Positions 54,309 through 63,412 of a stretch of 64,000 nt of DNA are shown here, in pieces. The DNA comes from Brevibacterium sp. 239c (GTDB taxonomy: Bacteria > Actinomycetota > Actinomycetes > Actinomycetales > Brevibacteriaceae), in NCBI RefSeq assembly GCF_900169365.1, contig NZ_FXZH01000015.1, positions 1-64,000 on the forward strand, given 5' to 3'. The translations under genes and the position numbers were made by a program. The notes below the pieces were generated by a model, which did not search any database, was not told where the DNA came from, and was given only the letters and a program-made list of their open reading frames with translations. Position 1 is the first letter of the stretch. Every line of letters starts with the position of its first letter.

Positions 54309-55319
54309 GTGGATCTGCTCTTGGCGGGAGTCATCGTGACCGCGGTGATCTTCGCCGGTTCGAACGGCTTCCATGATGCTGCGCTGACCATCGGCAATGC
54401 CGTCGTCGGACGTTCCATCAATCCTCGGTGGGCTCTGGGGCTCGCCGTCGTCTTCAACTTCATCGGGGCGCTGCTGGGCGAGGGGATCGCCTCGGTGGTG
54501 GCGAACCAGATCGTCCATTTCGACGGTGACCCCGAGGTTATCCTCACCTCTCTGATCATCGCCTTCGTCGCCGCAACGGCGTGGAGCCTGTTCACGTACT
54601 ACCTGGCGTTGCCTGTGTCCTCCACGCACTGCCTTATCGGCGGCTTGCTGGGCGCAGGCATCGTGCTGGGCTTCACGGTCAACTCCGCCGAGGCCCTCAA
54701 CTCTGTGATTCTGCCGCTCGTGATCTCACCGATTCTCGGGTTCGTGCTGTCCTGGGGGCTCACGGCTCTGTTGTCGAAGACCTTTGCAGCTTCACCGCCC
54801 AAACCGCTCTTCCGTGGTGCCCGCATGGTCGACTCGGTGCTCACCGCTTCTCTGTCGTTGGTCCACGGTGTTCAGGATGCGCAGAAGATCGCGGCACTGG
54901 TCATGGTCGGCCTCTTGGCGGTCGATGCCAACCCGTACACCGAGCTCTCCGTCATCGAGATCTCTTGGCCGGTGCGGCTGCTCATCGCCGCAGCCTTGGC
55001 CATCGGCACCGGCCTGAGCGGCTGGCGGGTTGTACGCACACTGTCGGTGCGCATGGCCGGACTCGACCCGCTGAAATCTGCGGCAGCCGATGGCACCGCC
55101 GCAGTACTCATGTACACGGCGGCACTCATCATGCGGGTGCCGGTGTCGCTGACGTTCATCCTCGGATCAGCGATTCTGGGCACTCAGTACGCCGGGCGCA
55201 AAGGACGTGCCCGCGCCCGCTTCATTCTGCCCGTCGCCGGGGTCTGGGTGCTGACGATCCCCGCGGCCGCGGCATTGGCGATCTGCATCGGCCTGGCGGT
55301 CAGGCTCTTCACCGGTTAG
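54309..55319 (+). CDS. Inorganic phosphate transporter, Pit family (second copy)
   Basis: The 336-residue membrane protein has GSNGFHDAALTIGNAVVGR and SLVHGVQDAQKIAALV, the two PiT signatures in variant form, and about nine helices. It lacks the basic tail of the first Pit (5.5 kb). The GTG at 54309 is coupled to the DUF47 gene. It should be a phosphate or metal-phosphate symporter. Confidence 0.9.
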   Translation: MDLLLAGVIVTAVIFAGSNGFHDAALTIGNAVVGRSINPRWALGLAVVFNFIGALLGEGIASVVANQIVHFDGDPEVILTSLIIAFVAATAWSLFTYYLALPVSSTHCLIGGLLGAGIVLGFTVNSAEALNSVILPLVISPILGFVLSWGLTALLSKTFAASPPKPLFRGARMVDSVLTASLSLVHGVQDAQKIAALVMVGLLAVDANPYTELSVIEISWPVRLLIAAALAIGTGLSGWRVVRTLSVRMAGLDPLKSAAADGTAAVLMYTAALIMRVPVSLTFILGSAILGTQYAGRKGRARARFILPVAGVWVLTIPAAAALAICIGLAVRLFTG

Positions 55320-55323
55320 AGCC

Positions 55324-55785
55324 TCACTTTCGTGGCGCGGTGTGAGCCTTCCGGCCGAAGATGATTCCGGTCGTGACCATGGCTACCGAGAGGACGAAGT
55401 GAAGCCAGTTGTCGGCGGTGTTGAGCGGAACGAAGTTGCCCATCGATTCCATCGGAACGACAAGTCCGTAGATCCACAGCACCGCGTAGACGATGCCGCC
55501 GACGATGAGGTAGGTCTTCGCCAAACCACGTGATCTGAGTCCGAGGAGTCCAACGAGGCCGAAGAGCAGGTGGACGATGTTGTGCAGCACTGAGACCTGG
55601 AAGATCCCCAGCAGTGCGGCTTGCGAATGGTGCCCGGCGAACATCATCGTGTCCAAGTCCGTGGTGATGCCCGGGATGAAGCCCAGGATGCCCACCAGGA
55701 GGAACACGGCACCAAAGAGGCCTGAGACGATCTGGACGCTGGTGCGGGAAGTGTGAGCTGATGATGAAACTGTGTGAGTGCTCAT
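55324..55785 (-). CDS. DUF4383 membrane protein
   Basis: The 153-residue protein has four helices and the DUF4383 features GILGFIPGIT, LGIFQVSVLHNIVHLLFGLVGL and VPLNTADNWLHFVLSVAM. The function is unknown. It is convergent with the Pit gene (four bases between the stops) and divergent from the kinase gene. Confidence 0.88.
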   Translation of the reverse strand: MSTHTVSSSAHTSRTSVQIVSGLFGAVFLLVGILGFIPGITTDLDTMMFAGHHSQAALLGIFQVSVLHNIVHLLFGLVGLLGLRSRGLAKTYLIVGGIVYAVLWIYGLVVPMESMGNFVPLNTADNWLHFVLSVAMVTTGIIFGRKAHTAPRK

Positions 55786-55928
55786 GACGATCCTTTCGAA
55801 GACTCTCGTCGTACATCACCTGATTCGGAGCGGATTGTGGCGTGGATGGGTTCGGTCGAGGATTTTCTGCCGTGGTTTTCTAATGCACCCGGTATTCCGG
55901 GCTGATCGAGTGCTGCGACGGTAGTCTG

Positions 55929-57236
55929 GTGACGGTGAAGGCTCGCGTGGCAAAGCTGTGGCGCAGGCTGCTGGTCCTGCTGATCGGCGGCGTCATCGCT
56001 GTGCCCTACGCGGCGGTCGTGATTTGGATCGTGACTGCATCGAACCAGGTCGGCAACCGCTCCGATTCGCTGACCCTCATCGTCGTCGGCATCATCGCTT
56101 TCGTGCTGCTGTGCGTCCCGGCATTCCTCGCCGTCATCCGCGCCCTCGAGCGCACACTGGCTGAGCAGCTGCTCGAACTGAGAATCACCACCCCGCCGAG
56201 GCGGCCCCGAACGGCCGATCGGCTGCGCGGTGCCCTGTTCTACTTCGGTCACACCTTCGCCGGCGCACTGCTCCTCTTCACGACCGTCGTCCTCATCCCA
56301 GCCGCCATCGTTCTAGGCGCCGATCCCCAGCAGGCTCATGAACTCTCCAACGGTCTGATCGGAACCGAGACTCGCCCTGCAGCCACCGTGCTGCCTGCAG
56401 GGCTGATCCAGGCTCTCGCCGTGGGAATCCTGCTGATGTGCATCGCCGTCATCGTCGTGGAGGGATACTTCCTGCCGAACTATGCGCTCGTTCTTCTCGG
56501 CCCATCTGCGGCCGACCGCGCTGAGCTCGCTGGTCGCGAGCGGGCCCGCCGGTTCCGCCGCACGGTGCTTGCCCGCGAGGTCCACGACTCGATCGGCCAC
56601 GCGCTGACCGTGACGACGATGCAGGCGGCTGTGGCCAAGCGCGCACTGCAGACAGACCCCACCCTCGCCGAGGTGGCCGTTGACGAAATCGCCCGCACCG
56701 GACGTGAGGCGGTGGCCGAGTTGGACCACGTTCTCGCGCTGCTCCGCACGGAGGCCGATCTGGAGGCAGGTGATGGCACCGTCATCAGTGCGGAAACGGC
56801 ACAGCCACCTCGGCGAACGATCGAAGACTTCGAGGTCCTGGCCGAGGAAGCGAGGTCAGTTGGGCACCCGACTCAGCTGAGAATCAGCGGCGATATGGTC
56901 TCATTGTCTTCAGCTGTGGCGCACGAGCTGCATCGGATCGTGCGGGAGGCTCTGACGAACTCGCTTCGCCACGCTTCAGACCCGGGGGCATCGGTGTCGA
57001 TCAGCGTCGATGCGAGATTCGTGACGTTGACGGTGAGCAACGCCTGCGTGGTGAACACCAGTGGTGCGAGGAGCAATGCGGGTGCAGGCCGTGGTCTGCA
57101 GGGGATCAGAGAACGTGTTGAGCTCTTCGGCGGGGAAGTTCGGTGGACTGCAGATGGTGGCTCATGGACGCTTGAGGCCGTGCTGCCGACAGACAGCGGT
57201 ACTGTACGAGTTGCGGACGAGGAGAGGCAGACATGA
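55929..57236 (+). CDS. Two-component sensor histidine kinase (second system)
   Basis: The 435-residue protein has four helices in two pairs, then HisKA_3 with the phospho-His in LAREVHDSIGHALTVTTMQ and an HATPase domain (REALTNSLRHA, GAGRGLQGIRERVELFGGEV). The GTG at 55929 begins it. It overlaps the response regulator by ATGA. Confidence 0.92.
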   Translation: MTVKARVAKLWRRLLVLLIGGVIAVPYAAVVIWIVTASNQVGNRSDSLTLIVVGIIAFVLLCVPAFLAVIRALERTLAEQLLELRITTPPRRPRTADRLRGALFYFGHTFAGALLLFTTVVLIPAAIVLGADPQQAHELSNGLIGTETRPAATVLPAGLIQALAVGILLMCIAVIVVEGYFLPNYALVLLGPSAADRAELAGRERARRFRRTVLAREVHDSIGHALTVTTMQAAVAKRALQTDPTLAEVAVDEIARTGREAVAELDHVLALLRTEADLEAGDGTVISAETAQPPRRTIEDFEVLAEEARSVGHPTQLRISGDMVSLSSAVAHELHRIVREALTNSLRHASDPGASVSISVDARFVTLTVSNACVVNTSGARSNAGAGRGLQGIRERVELFGGEVRWTADGGSWTLEAVLPTDSGTVRVADEERQT

Positions 57237-57871
57237 GCATCAGGGTGGTCCTCATCGACGATGAGCCGTTGGTCCGTGCCGGGCTCGCGGCGATCATCGA
57301 CTCGGACATCGGACTCGAAGTGGTCGGCGAGGCCGGCGATGGTGCCGACGCCATCGACCTCGTCCAGCGCACGCAGCCCGATATCGTCATCATGGACGTG
57401 CGCATGCCGCAGCTCAACGGACTCGAAGCGACTCGATTGCTCGTGGCGCGGCAGGACCCTCCTCGCGTGCTTATCCTGACCACCTTCGACAGCGACGACT
57501 ACGTCTTCGAAGCGCTGCGTGCCGGTGCCGATGGCTTCGTCCTCAAACGGGCCCAGCCGGAGGAACTCATCCGCGCCGTGTACGTCGTGGCCAGTGGGGA
57601 AGTGCTCCTGTATCCGCAGAAGGTGCGTGAGATGGCGGCTGAGGCGGGGAGGCGCGAAGATCTGGCAAGTGTTGCCCAGCTGAGCGATCGCGAGCAGGAG
57701 GTGCTCTCACTCATGGCGCGCGGACTGAGCAATGTGGAAATCGCCGGTGAACTGTTCCTCGGCAGTGAGACGGTCAAGACCTATGTGAGCTCGCTGCTCG
57801 GCAAGCTCGGCGCCAGGGACCGGACTCAAGCCGTGATCAGAGCCTTCGAATCGGGATTCATCACCCCCTGA
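57233..57871 (+). CDS. Two-component response regulator, NarL/LuxR type (second system)
   Basis: The 212-residue protein has a receiver domain (IDDEPLVRAGL, Asp in DIVIMDVRMPQ, K in GFVLKRA) and a LuxR helix-turn-helix (LSDREQEVLSLMARGLSNVEIAGELFLGSETVKTYVSSLLGKLG-type). It probably controls the membrane protein gene that follows. Its stop codon lies in an imperfect repeat. Confidence 0.93.
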   Translation: MSIRVVLIDDEPLVRAGLAAIIDSDIGLEVVGEAGDGADAIDLVQRTQPDIVIMDVRMPQLNGLEATRLLVARQDPPRVLILTTFDSDDYVFEALRAGADGFVLKRAQPEELIRAVYVVASGEVLLYPQKVREMAAEAGRREDLASVAQLSDREQEVLSLMARGLSNVEIAGELFLGSETVKTYVSSLLGKLGARDRTQAVIRAFESGFITP

Positions 57872-57915
57872 GGGGCATGCTTCACCCTGTGAGGGATGCC
57901 GTTCACCCGTTCGGG
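57857..57915. repeat. Imperfect stop-codon repeat after second regulator
   Basis: TTCATCACCCCCTGAGGGGCATGC, cut here in two motifs (TTCACCC and TGAGGG), is followed by TTCACCCTGTGAGGGATGCC and a third TTCACCC. The first TGA is the gene stop, and TGAGGG is repeated 21-22 bases later. Confidence 0.7.
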
Positions 57916-57953
57916 GGAGTCTGCCAGGACGGCTTCGGAGCGAGCGTTGAAGC

Positions 57954-59051
57954 ATGAAGACAACACAGAGCTATACACAGTCAGCCTATCCATCTCAATC
58001 GACGCAGCCGCTCAACCTCGGTGTCATCATGATCGGCCTGAGCGCGGTCTGGTCTCTGACCATGCTGGTCGTCTCCGTGCTGTGGGGGAGCGGACTACTG
58101 CTTCCTCCGTTCGGTCATGCGGAACCGGGCGAATACAACACGCTGTTGGACTATCTCTCCATCCCTGCTGGAGCAGCACTGGTCGGGTCCTGTGCGCTGT
58201 TGAGCCTGACTCTCGCAGCGACCCTCCTGACCCTGCCGCGACTGCGCGGCAGAGCCGTCGCAGCGGCTGGAATCTTCGCGGTCTTCCTCACTCTCGTCAC
58301 CACCGTGGTCTTCACCGACACATTGGTGTTGGCGTACCTCGGCTACACGCTGAGTCTGCAGTTCCCACCGATTCCCGTCGCAGTGCTCTGGCAGGGATTC
58401 ATGCTGCTCGGCCCGGGGCTGTGGATAGCGGTGTGGGCATCGTTGGAGAGCCGCCGGCGAAGCTCCAGGGCAGGCGCCGATGCTGCGGTCGTGGATGCCT
58501 CTGTAGCCGATGCCTCCACTGCGGGGGTGATCTCAGTGAATGCAGCGGAGGGTCGCCAGCCAGTCCGAGTCAGTGCCAAGATCGCCGTCGGCGTGGCCGT
58601 GGCTGTTCCCGTCATTTATGCATCCACTCGTATTCTGTGGGCACTGGGTATCCCATTCGGCCTCAGCCCCGAGTTCTATTCCGAAGGCCTCCAGGTCGGG
58701 ATGTGGCATTCAGGTCTCGCCTTGGCGATCGCCGGACTGCTCGGAGCGCTGCTGACCCTGGGGCTGGTGCAGAGATGGGGAGAGAGATTTCCGCGTTGGA
58801 CAGGGCCGTTGGCAGGACGACGTGTGCCCATCCTCCTCGCGACGATACCCGCCGGCATCGTCACATTGGCGATGTTCACCGGAGGCATGGGCATGATCCA
58901 TTCGGTTCTGCTCAACGGTGTCAGCATCGATGGCAACTGGGTGACGATCGGCCCGACTCTCCTGTTCCCGCTGTGGGCTCTGGCGCTCGGTTGGGCGACC
59001 TATGCCTACCGTGCCAGGCGACTTGATGCCCGCGCTTTTCGGCGGCAGTGA
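57954..59051 (+). CDS. Hypothetical polytopic membrane protein
   Basis: The 365-residue protein has about seven or eight helices in two groups, split by an Ala/Asp-rich loop (about residues 165-200). I recognise no named family. It lies 82 bases after the response regulator, so it may be the output of that system, as is common for LuxR-type pairs in actinobacteria. Confidence 0.75.
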   Translation: MKTTQSYTQSAYPSQSTQPLNLGVIMIGLSAVWSLTMLVVSVLWGSGLLLPPFGHAEPGEYNTLLDYLSIPAGAALVGSCALLSLTLAATLLTLPRLRGRAVAAAGIFAVFLTLVTTVVFTDTLVLAYLGYTLSLQFPPIPVAVLWQGFMLLGPGLWIAVWASLESRRRSSRAGADAAVVDASVADASTAGVISVNAAEGRQPVRVSAKIAVGVAVAVPVIYASTRILWALGIPFGLSPEFYSEGLQVGMWHSGLALAIAGLLGALLTLGLVQRWGERFPRWTGPLAGRRVPILLATIPAGIVTLAMFTGGMGMIHSVLLNGVSIDGNWVTIGPTLLFPLWALALGWATYAYRARRLDARAFRRQ

Positions 59052-59100
59052 CGGGCCGATTCCGCGTGCGCTGCTGGTGGGGCAGGATGACCGTGTGGTT

Positions 59101-60906
59101 TCACTGGCGGCGGTGTCGGCGGCTGAGCGTCCTGTGTCGTACCAGGGTGGCCAGACTGTAGATGAGCGCCGGCGCCGAGGCGATGAGCAGCGCCACGCCG
59201 CCCAGCCTCGTCGTCGGCAGCAGCACCGCACCGCCGATGACGAAACCAGTGAACAGCACGGCCGAGATCACCCCGCGGGCGAGGAGCTCGAGGCCGGCGA
59301 CCCGCCGATCCAGTTTGGGCGTGGCCACCGAAAGTTCGCCATCCTCGAGCCTCTGCACGAGGCTGTCGAGGCGTCCCGGCAGGCCCAGCGTCAGGCGTAC
59401 GAAGTTGATCGCCTCTTTCGCAACTGTTCCGGCGGCGCCGCCCTTCTCCTCTTCGATCAGCTCGCTCGCATAGGGTTCGACGACCTCCCAGATATTGAAC
59501 GAGGGGTTGAGCGAACTGCACAGACCCGAGACCATGGACAGTGAGCGAATGATGAGGAAGAGGTTCTCCGGCAGCTGCACGGGCAGGTCGCGCACCACCG
59601 TTTCGAAGTCCGTGGAGAAGGCCCGCAGCTCCTTTTCGTCGACGTCGCGCAGCTGGGCGAACCCCATGCCTCCGAACCGTGCGAAGAGCCCTGTGAGAGC
59701 GCGTTCGAGTTCTTCCGTGTCCGCGCCGTCGAGCAGCACTCCGATGAGTTCGACGCTGGCGACGAGACGGCGGGAGTCCCGCAGCGCCACGGCGATGATG
59801 AGCTCTCGCATGCCCGCCCGCAGGTTCTCGGGCACATGCCCCATCATCCCGAAGTCGACGAAGGTCAGATGCCAGCTCGCACTCGCCGAGGTGGTGGTTG
59901 GGTGGGTGGGGGTGACGAAGAGATTGCCGGGGTGAGGATCGGCGTGGAAGAACCCATTGCGGAAGAGCTGGTCGAACATCGTATGCGCAAAGACCGCAGC
60001 CACCTCGTGGGGATCGATCCCGGCTCGATGCAGTGCAGTGACATCATTGGCCTTGATCGCGGTGACATCTTCCATGGTCAACACCTGCGGCGTGGTCTGC
60101 TCCCAGACGATCCGCGGAGCCTGCACCCGGGTCGAGCTGGACGCAGAAGAAGCGGTGTCTGCCGACGCGGACGCAGCCTTCGATGCGGCCGCCGAAGACG
60201 CTGCCGACGCTGACCCCGAGCTTGCCGAGGATGCAGCCGCGTCCATGGCGAAGGTCTCCGCATTCGCGGCCTCATGCAGATAGTCGATCTCTTCGAGGCT
60301 GACATGGGCGAACTCTTCGACCAGTGCCGGCATATCGACACGGAGGGAGACGAACCGGACTCGAGAGAGCCACCCGGCGATCCGACGCAGGGCACGCAGG
60401 TCGACGCCGACGACATCGGCGATGCCGGGACGCTGGACCTTGACGACTACCTCGGCGAATCCGAGTTCCGCGGCCACCTCCGGGTTCAACGTGGCCGCAT
60501 GGGCCTGACCCAAGGATGCAGCAGCCAGTGGGCGGGGCTCGAAGGAGACGAAGGCATTTCTGAGTTCCATCCCCAGCTGCGCCTCAGCCAGGGTGCGGAT
60601 CTGTTCGAACGGGACAGGTGCGACCTCGTCCTGCAGCCCCTCCAGCTCCTTGGTGATCTCGGGCGGCAGAACATCCATCCTTGAGGAGAGGAACTGACCG
60701 ACCTTGATCATCAGTCCGCCGAGCTCCACGGCCAGGGTGCGAAATCGCTTGGCCGTGGAACGCCAACGGTCTATCCGGCCTCGTGCCGCGAACCGACCCA
60801 GGCCGATCCGCGGCAGCGTCAATTCGAACCACCACGCCATGACCATCTGAGCCGCGGCGAAGCGGAGGATCCGACCGTAGCGAGCCCGGAGGGTTCTCTC
60901 CCTCAC
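59101..60906 (-). CDS. ABC1/UbiB-family atypical kinase
   Basis: The 601-residue protein has the UbiB motifs KVGQFLSSRMDVLPPE, VVKVQRPG with the ATP lysine, HADPHPGNLFV and DFGMMGHV, and C-terminal helices. UbiB-type kinases support isoprenoid quinone synthesis or lipid homeostasis. A low-complexity run of Ser and Ala (residues about 222-259) is inserted before the N-lobe/C-lobe junction and looks like a recent expansion. It is three bases after the PadR gene, so the two form an operon. Confidence 0.92.
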   Translation of the reverse strand: MRERTLRARYGRILRFAAAQMVMAWWFELTLPRIGLGRFAARGRIDRWRSTAKRFRTLAVELGGLMIKVGQFLSSRMDVLPPEITKELEGLQDEVAPVPFEQIRTLAEAQLGMELRNAFVSFEPRPLAAASLGQAHAATLNPEVAAELGFAEVVVKVQRPGIADVVGVDLRALRRIAGWLSRVRFVSLRVDMPALVEEFAHVSLEEIDYLHEAANAETFAMDAAASSASSGSASAASSAAASKAASASADTASSASSSTRVQAPRIVWEQTTPQVLTMEDVTAIKANDVTALHRAGIDPHEVAAVFAHTMFDQLFRNGFFHADPHPGNLFVTPTHPTTTSASASWHLTFVDFGMMGHVPENLRAGMRELIIAVALRDSRRLVASVELIGVLLDGADTEELERALTGLFARFGGMGFAQLRDVDEKELRAFSTDFETVVRDLPVQLPENLFLIIRSLSMVSGLCSSLNPSFNIWEVVEPYASELIEEEKGGAAGTVAKEAINFVRLTLGLPGRLDSLVQRLEDGELSVATPKLDRRVAGLELLARGVISAVLFTGFVIGGAVLLPTTRLGGVALLIASAPALIYSLATLVRHRTLSRRHRRQ

Positions 60907-60909
60907 GCG

Positions 60910-61467
60910 TCAGTCCTCGGCGAGGATCGAATACAGTTTGCGCTTGGTCTCCTCGAGCACGGTGACCGCCTCGGCGACCTGTTCCTTGTTGCCGGAACGG
61001 CCCACCTGAGCTGCCGCTTGAGCCAACTCGACGCCTGCCTTGGCCAGATTCGCGGCCCTCGGCGCTTCGGGTTTCTTCGTCGTCTCCCACGGAGCACTTG
61101 ACCCCTGCTCGGAATCGACCTGTTCGCGGCCGGCCTCGGTGAGCGAATAGGTCTTACGTCCGCTGGAGGACTCCGCACTGATGAGTCCCTCATCCGTGAG
61201 CAGCTGCAGCGTCGGATAGACCGATCCCGGGCTGGGCTTCCAGCTGCCGCCGCTGCGTTCTTCGATCTCTTGGATGATCTGGTAACCGTGCATGGGTGCC
61301 TCAGCCAGCAGTGTGAGGATCCCGGCGCGGACGTCTCCGCGGTTCATGCGGAAAGGCTGCTTGGGGTTGAAGGAAGAGCGCAGCTGCTCCATTGCCTCCC
61401 AGATGTTGGCACCGCCCCAATCGCCGCCTCGGCGAGAGAAGCCTCCGTGATTGAATGGCTCGTTCAT
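60910..61467 (-). CDS. PadR-family transcriptional regulator
   Basis: The 185-residue protein has the PadR winged helix (RAGILTLLAEAPMHGYQIIQEIEERSGGSWKPSPGSVYPTLQLLTDEGLI-type) with the SYSLT-like wing (KTYSLTEAGREQ) and a C-terminal helical part. PadR proteins repress phenolic or drug-resistance genes. It probably controls itself and the UbiB gene. Confidence 0.94.
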   Translation of the reverse strand: MNEPFNHGGFSRRGGDWGGANIWEAMEQLRSSFNPKQPFRMNRGDVRAGILTLLAEAPMHGYQIIQEIEERSGGSWKPSPGSVYPTLQLLTDEGLISAESSSGRKTYSLTEAGREQVDSEQGSSAPWETTKKPEAPRAANLAKAGVELAQAAAQVGRSGNKEQVAEAVTVLEETKRKLYSILAED

Positions 61468-61488
61468 GATGACCTCCAGGTCTGAATG

Positions 61489-61520
61489 TATCGCTCTGAC
61501 GATATATAACGATATATCGG
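61489..61520. promoter_or_regulatory. PadR operator candidates
   Basis: TATCG-N6-CGATA (61489-61504) overlaps two CGATATAT direct repeats (61500, 61511), the second being in the palindrome CGATATATCG. PadR sites are AT-rich inverted repeats of this type, and these lie 22-53 bases upstream of the PadR gene. Confidence 0.6.
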
Positions 61521-61604
61521 CGATGTGTTGTTGGGAAGATCATTCGGTTGATTGCGAAGGCAACTCCCAGACCATGTTCAGACGCGCAGGAAGAGGGCAA
61601 TCAA

Positions 61605-61728
61605 TCTGACCTCGACGCTGCCGGCAGCTATCAGGCTGGCCGACAAACATCAGTGTTGACGGCGGTTATCAGGCCGGCGAACAGATATCAGTCTTGTCGG
61701 AAGTGATCAGTTCTGCTGGAAGTCTTCA
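61605..61728. repeat. Diverged stop-codon array after DHFR-like pseudogene
   Basis: On the minus strand about six diverged units of 18-21 bases carry ACTGAT or CCTGAT (CAAGACTGA, AGAACTGAT, AAGACTGAT and more). The first holds the stop codon of the pseudogene. The order and period are like the other stop-codon arrays in this window. Confidence 0.65.
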
Positions 61729-62109
61729 GTCTTGCCGAGGCCCATTGGTCACGAGCAGGTTGCCTTTGGAAGTGTTCTGCACGTCGGTCAGAGACAAGCG
61801 CTTGGGTGCATCGCCATCGAAGATCCCACGGCCGGCACCGGCAACCACGGAATGGATGGCCAGGGTCAGTGCGTCGATGAGTCCCGCCTCGAGCAGCTGA
61901 CTGACAATGGACAGTGAGCCCTGTACCGCGATGTCTGCTCCGGTGCCTTCCTTGAGCGTCCTGACATAGTCAACGGGATCTCCGGTGATGAGCGTCGAAT
62001 TGGACGATGTGAGGTCTTCAGGGGACAGGGTCCTCGAAGCGACATGCTTCGGGGCGGAAGCGACACCGTCGACCGAATGGAACAGGCTGGAGATGAGTTA
62101 GCGCGTCAT
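61726..62109 (-). pseudogene. DHFR/RibD C-terminal-family gene with nonsense codon and deletion
   Basis: From the ATG at 62109 (AGGAG upstream) the frame is MTR, TAA, LISSLFHSVDGVAS, then jumps to APKHVASRTLSPEDL and goes on through STLITGDPVDYVRTLKEG, GADIAVQGSLSIVSQLLEAGLIDALTLAIHSVVAGAGRGIF and LLVTNGP. The family starts with M.KLISS, so a lysine codon became TAA at codon 4. About 60-70 residues that hold part of the NADPH site are missing in the middle. A 384-base frame is otherwise open. It should be inactive. The intact ribosome site suggests recent decay. Confidence 0.87.
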
Positions 62110-62145
62110 GGGATTCTCCTGATTGAGCAATCTGCACAGCCGATT

Positions 62146-62209
62146 GGCGGTGCGGCTAAGTGGCGGTACGGCTAAGTGGCGGTACGGCTAAGTGGCGGTA
62201 CGGCTAAAA
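62146..62209. repeat. 16-bp tandem array, four units
   Basis: Four units of GGCGGT(A/G)CGGCTAAGT follow one another, the last ending in AAAA. Each has TAA. No gene now ends here on the plus strand, but the form is like the stop-codon arrays elsewhere. Confidence 0.92.
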
Positions 62210-62410
62210 ACGCAATTGCAGTTCTCATCATGTACTTCGGTTGTGAGGCTGTCGACCGTGAAGTCAAAGGGACTGCATTGTGCTCGGGCTAGAGCTGGCG
62301 TGCTCGTGGGGAGTAGTGGTCACCGCTGGCCCGCAGCCCGTGTGACTTCCACGATGCGGCAGTCGTAGAGACGGCGCCCTCGCGGGGTGACTCCAGGCCG
62401 TGAAAGCAGG

Positions 62411-62472
62411 CAACGGTTGGTAACTTCGTCTCGATCCATGCGCCGGGATCGAGATGAAGTTACCAACCGTTG
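62411..62472. terminator. Long hairpin downstream of pstB
   Basis: Left and right arms of 27 bases (from CAACGGTTGGTAACTTC to its complement) match with one mismatch, around an 8-base loop. It lies 97 bases after the pstB stop and is the likely end of the pst message. There is no U-tract. Confidence 0.75.
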
Positions 62473-62568
62473 GGCATTCTCGCTGGGAACTGCGGCCTCC
62501 TCGCCGGGAGCTCGGTAGCCCTCGGACGCCCTCCACCCTGCTCTTCACCAGCCCATAGGCCCCTTAGA

Positions 62569-63348
62569 TCACCCGAAGCGGCCGGAGATGTAATTCTCTG
62601 TCTCTTCCTTCTCGGGGTTGGAGAAGATCGTCGAAGTCTCGTTGAACTCGATGAGCTTGCCGGGCTTGCCGGTGCCCGCGATGTTGAAGAACGCGGTCTT
62701 GTCGGACACGCGAGCGGCCTGCTGCATGTTGTGAGTGACGATGACGACCGTGTACTGGTCCTTGAGGTCGTTGATGAGATCCTCGATGGCCAGGGTAGAG
62801 ATCGGGTCGAGAGCGGAACACGGCTCGTCCATGAGTAGGACCTCGGGCTCAACGGCGATCGCACGAGCGATGCACAAGCGCTGCTGCTGACCACCGGAGA
62901 GCCCAGAACCAGGCAGGTTGAGGCGGTCCTTGACCTCGTTCCAGAGGTTCGCGCCGCGCAGTGCACGCTCGGTGAGGTCATCGGCCTCGGGCTTCGACAT
63001 GCGACGGCTGTTGAGGCGCACCCCGGCCAGCACATTCTCCTTGATGCTCATCGTGGGGAAGGGGTTGGCACGCTGGAAGACCATGCCGACCTCACGGCGG
63101 ACGTTGACCGGGTCCACACCCGAGGCGTAGATGTCATTGCCGTCCATCAGGACCTGGCCGGAGACGCTGGCACCCGGAATCACTTCGTGCATCCGGTTGA
63201 GTGTGCGCAGCACGGTGGACTTGCCGCAGCCCGACGGGCCGATGAGGGCCGTGACCGAGCGCGGCTTGATCTGCATCTGCACACCGTCGACGGCCCGGAA
63301 GTCGCCGTAGAAGATGTCGAGATCCTTGATGTCGATCTGTTTGGACAA
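62569..63348 (-). CDS. pstB: Phosphate ABC transporter ATP-binding protein
   Basis: The 259-residue ATPase has Walker A (GPSGCGKST), the PstB-type AIxPxT-free signature [16 protein letters not shown], Walker B ([14 protein letters not shown]) and the switch His in [15 protein letters not shown]. It powers high-affinity phosphate import. It is 64 bases downstream of pstA, on the same strand, and is the last gene of a pst operon that begins outside the window. Confidence 0.97.
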   Translation of the reverse strand: MSKQIDIKDLDIFYGDFRAVDGVQMQIKPRSVTALIGPSGCGKSTVLRTLNRMHEVIPGASVSGQVLMDGNDIYASGVDPVNVRREVGMVFQRANPFPTMSIKENVLAGVRLNSRRMSKPEADDLTERALRGANLWNEVKDRLNLPGSGLSGGQQQRLCIARAIAVEPEVLLMDEPCSALDPISTLAIEDLINDLKDQYTVVIVTHNMQQAARVSDKTAFFNIAGTGKPGKLIEFNETSTIFSNPEKEETENYISGRFG

Positions 63349-63412
63349 TGTGCTTCCCTATCTGTGGAATGTCTGAAACAAGTAAGAGGTCCGGCGGGGT
63401 CTCAGCGCTTCA

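Larger units (their letters stand above)
62110..62568. other. Intergenic stretch between decayed gene and pstB
   Basis: The gap holds a 16-base tandem array (62146) and a long hairpin (62411). I see no gene or RNA in the remaining 300 bases; the short open frames in it do not look coding. Confidence 0.6.

Noticed and set aside
53457..54629. Minus-strand frame opposite the DUF47 and Pit genes
   Set aside because: It crosses two well supported plus-strand genes and reads as charged, His-rich antisense noise.
57896..59026. Plus-strand frame of 376 codons overlapping the membrane protein gene
   Set aside because: It is Arg/Ser-rich, with no helices, while the other frame codes clear membrane segments.
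62838..62900. Possible CRISPR or short-repeat array around the pst genes
   Set aside because: No regular spacer-repeat structure exists; the region is ordinary ABC transporter coding.
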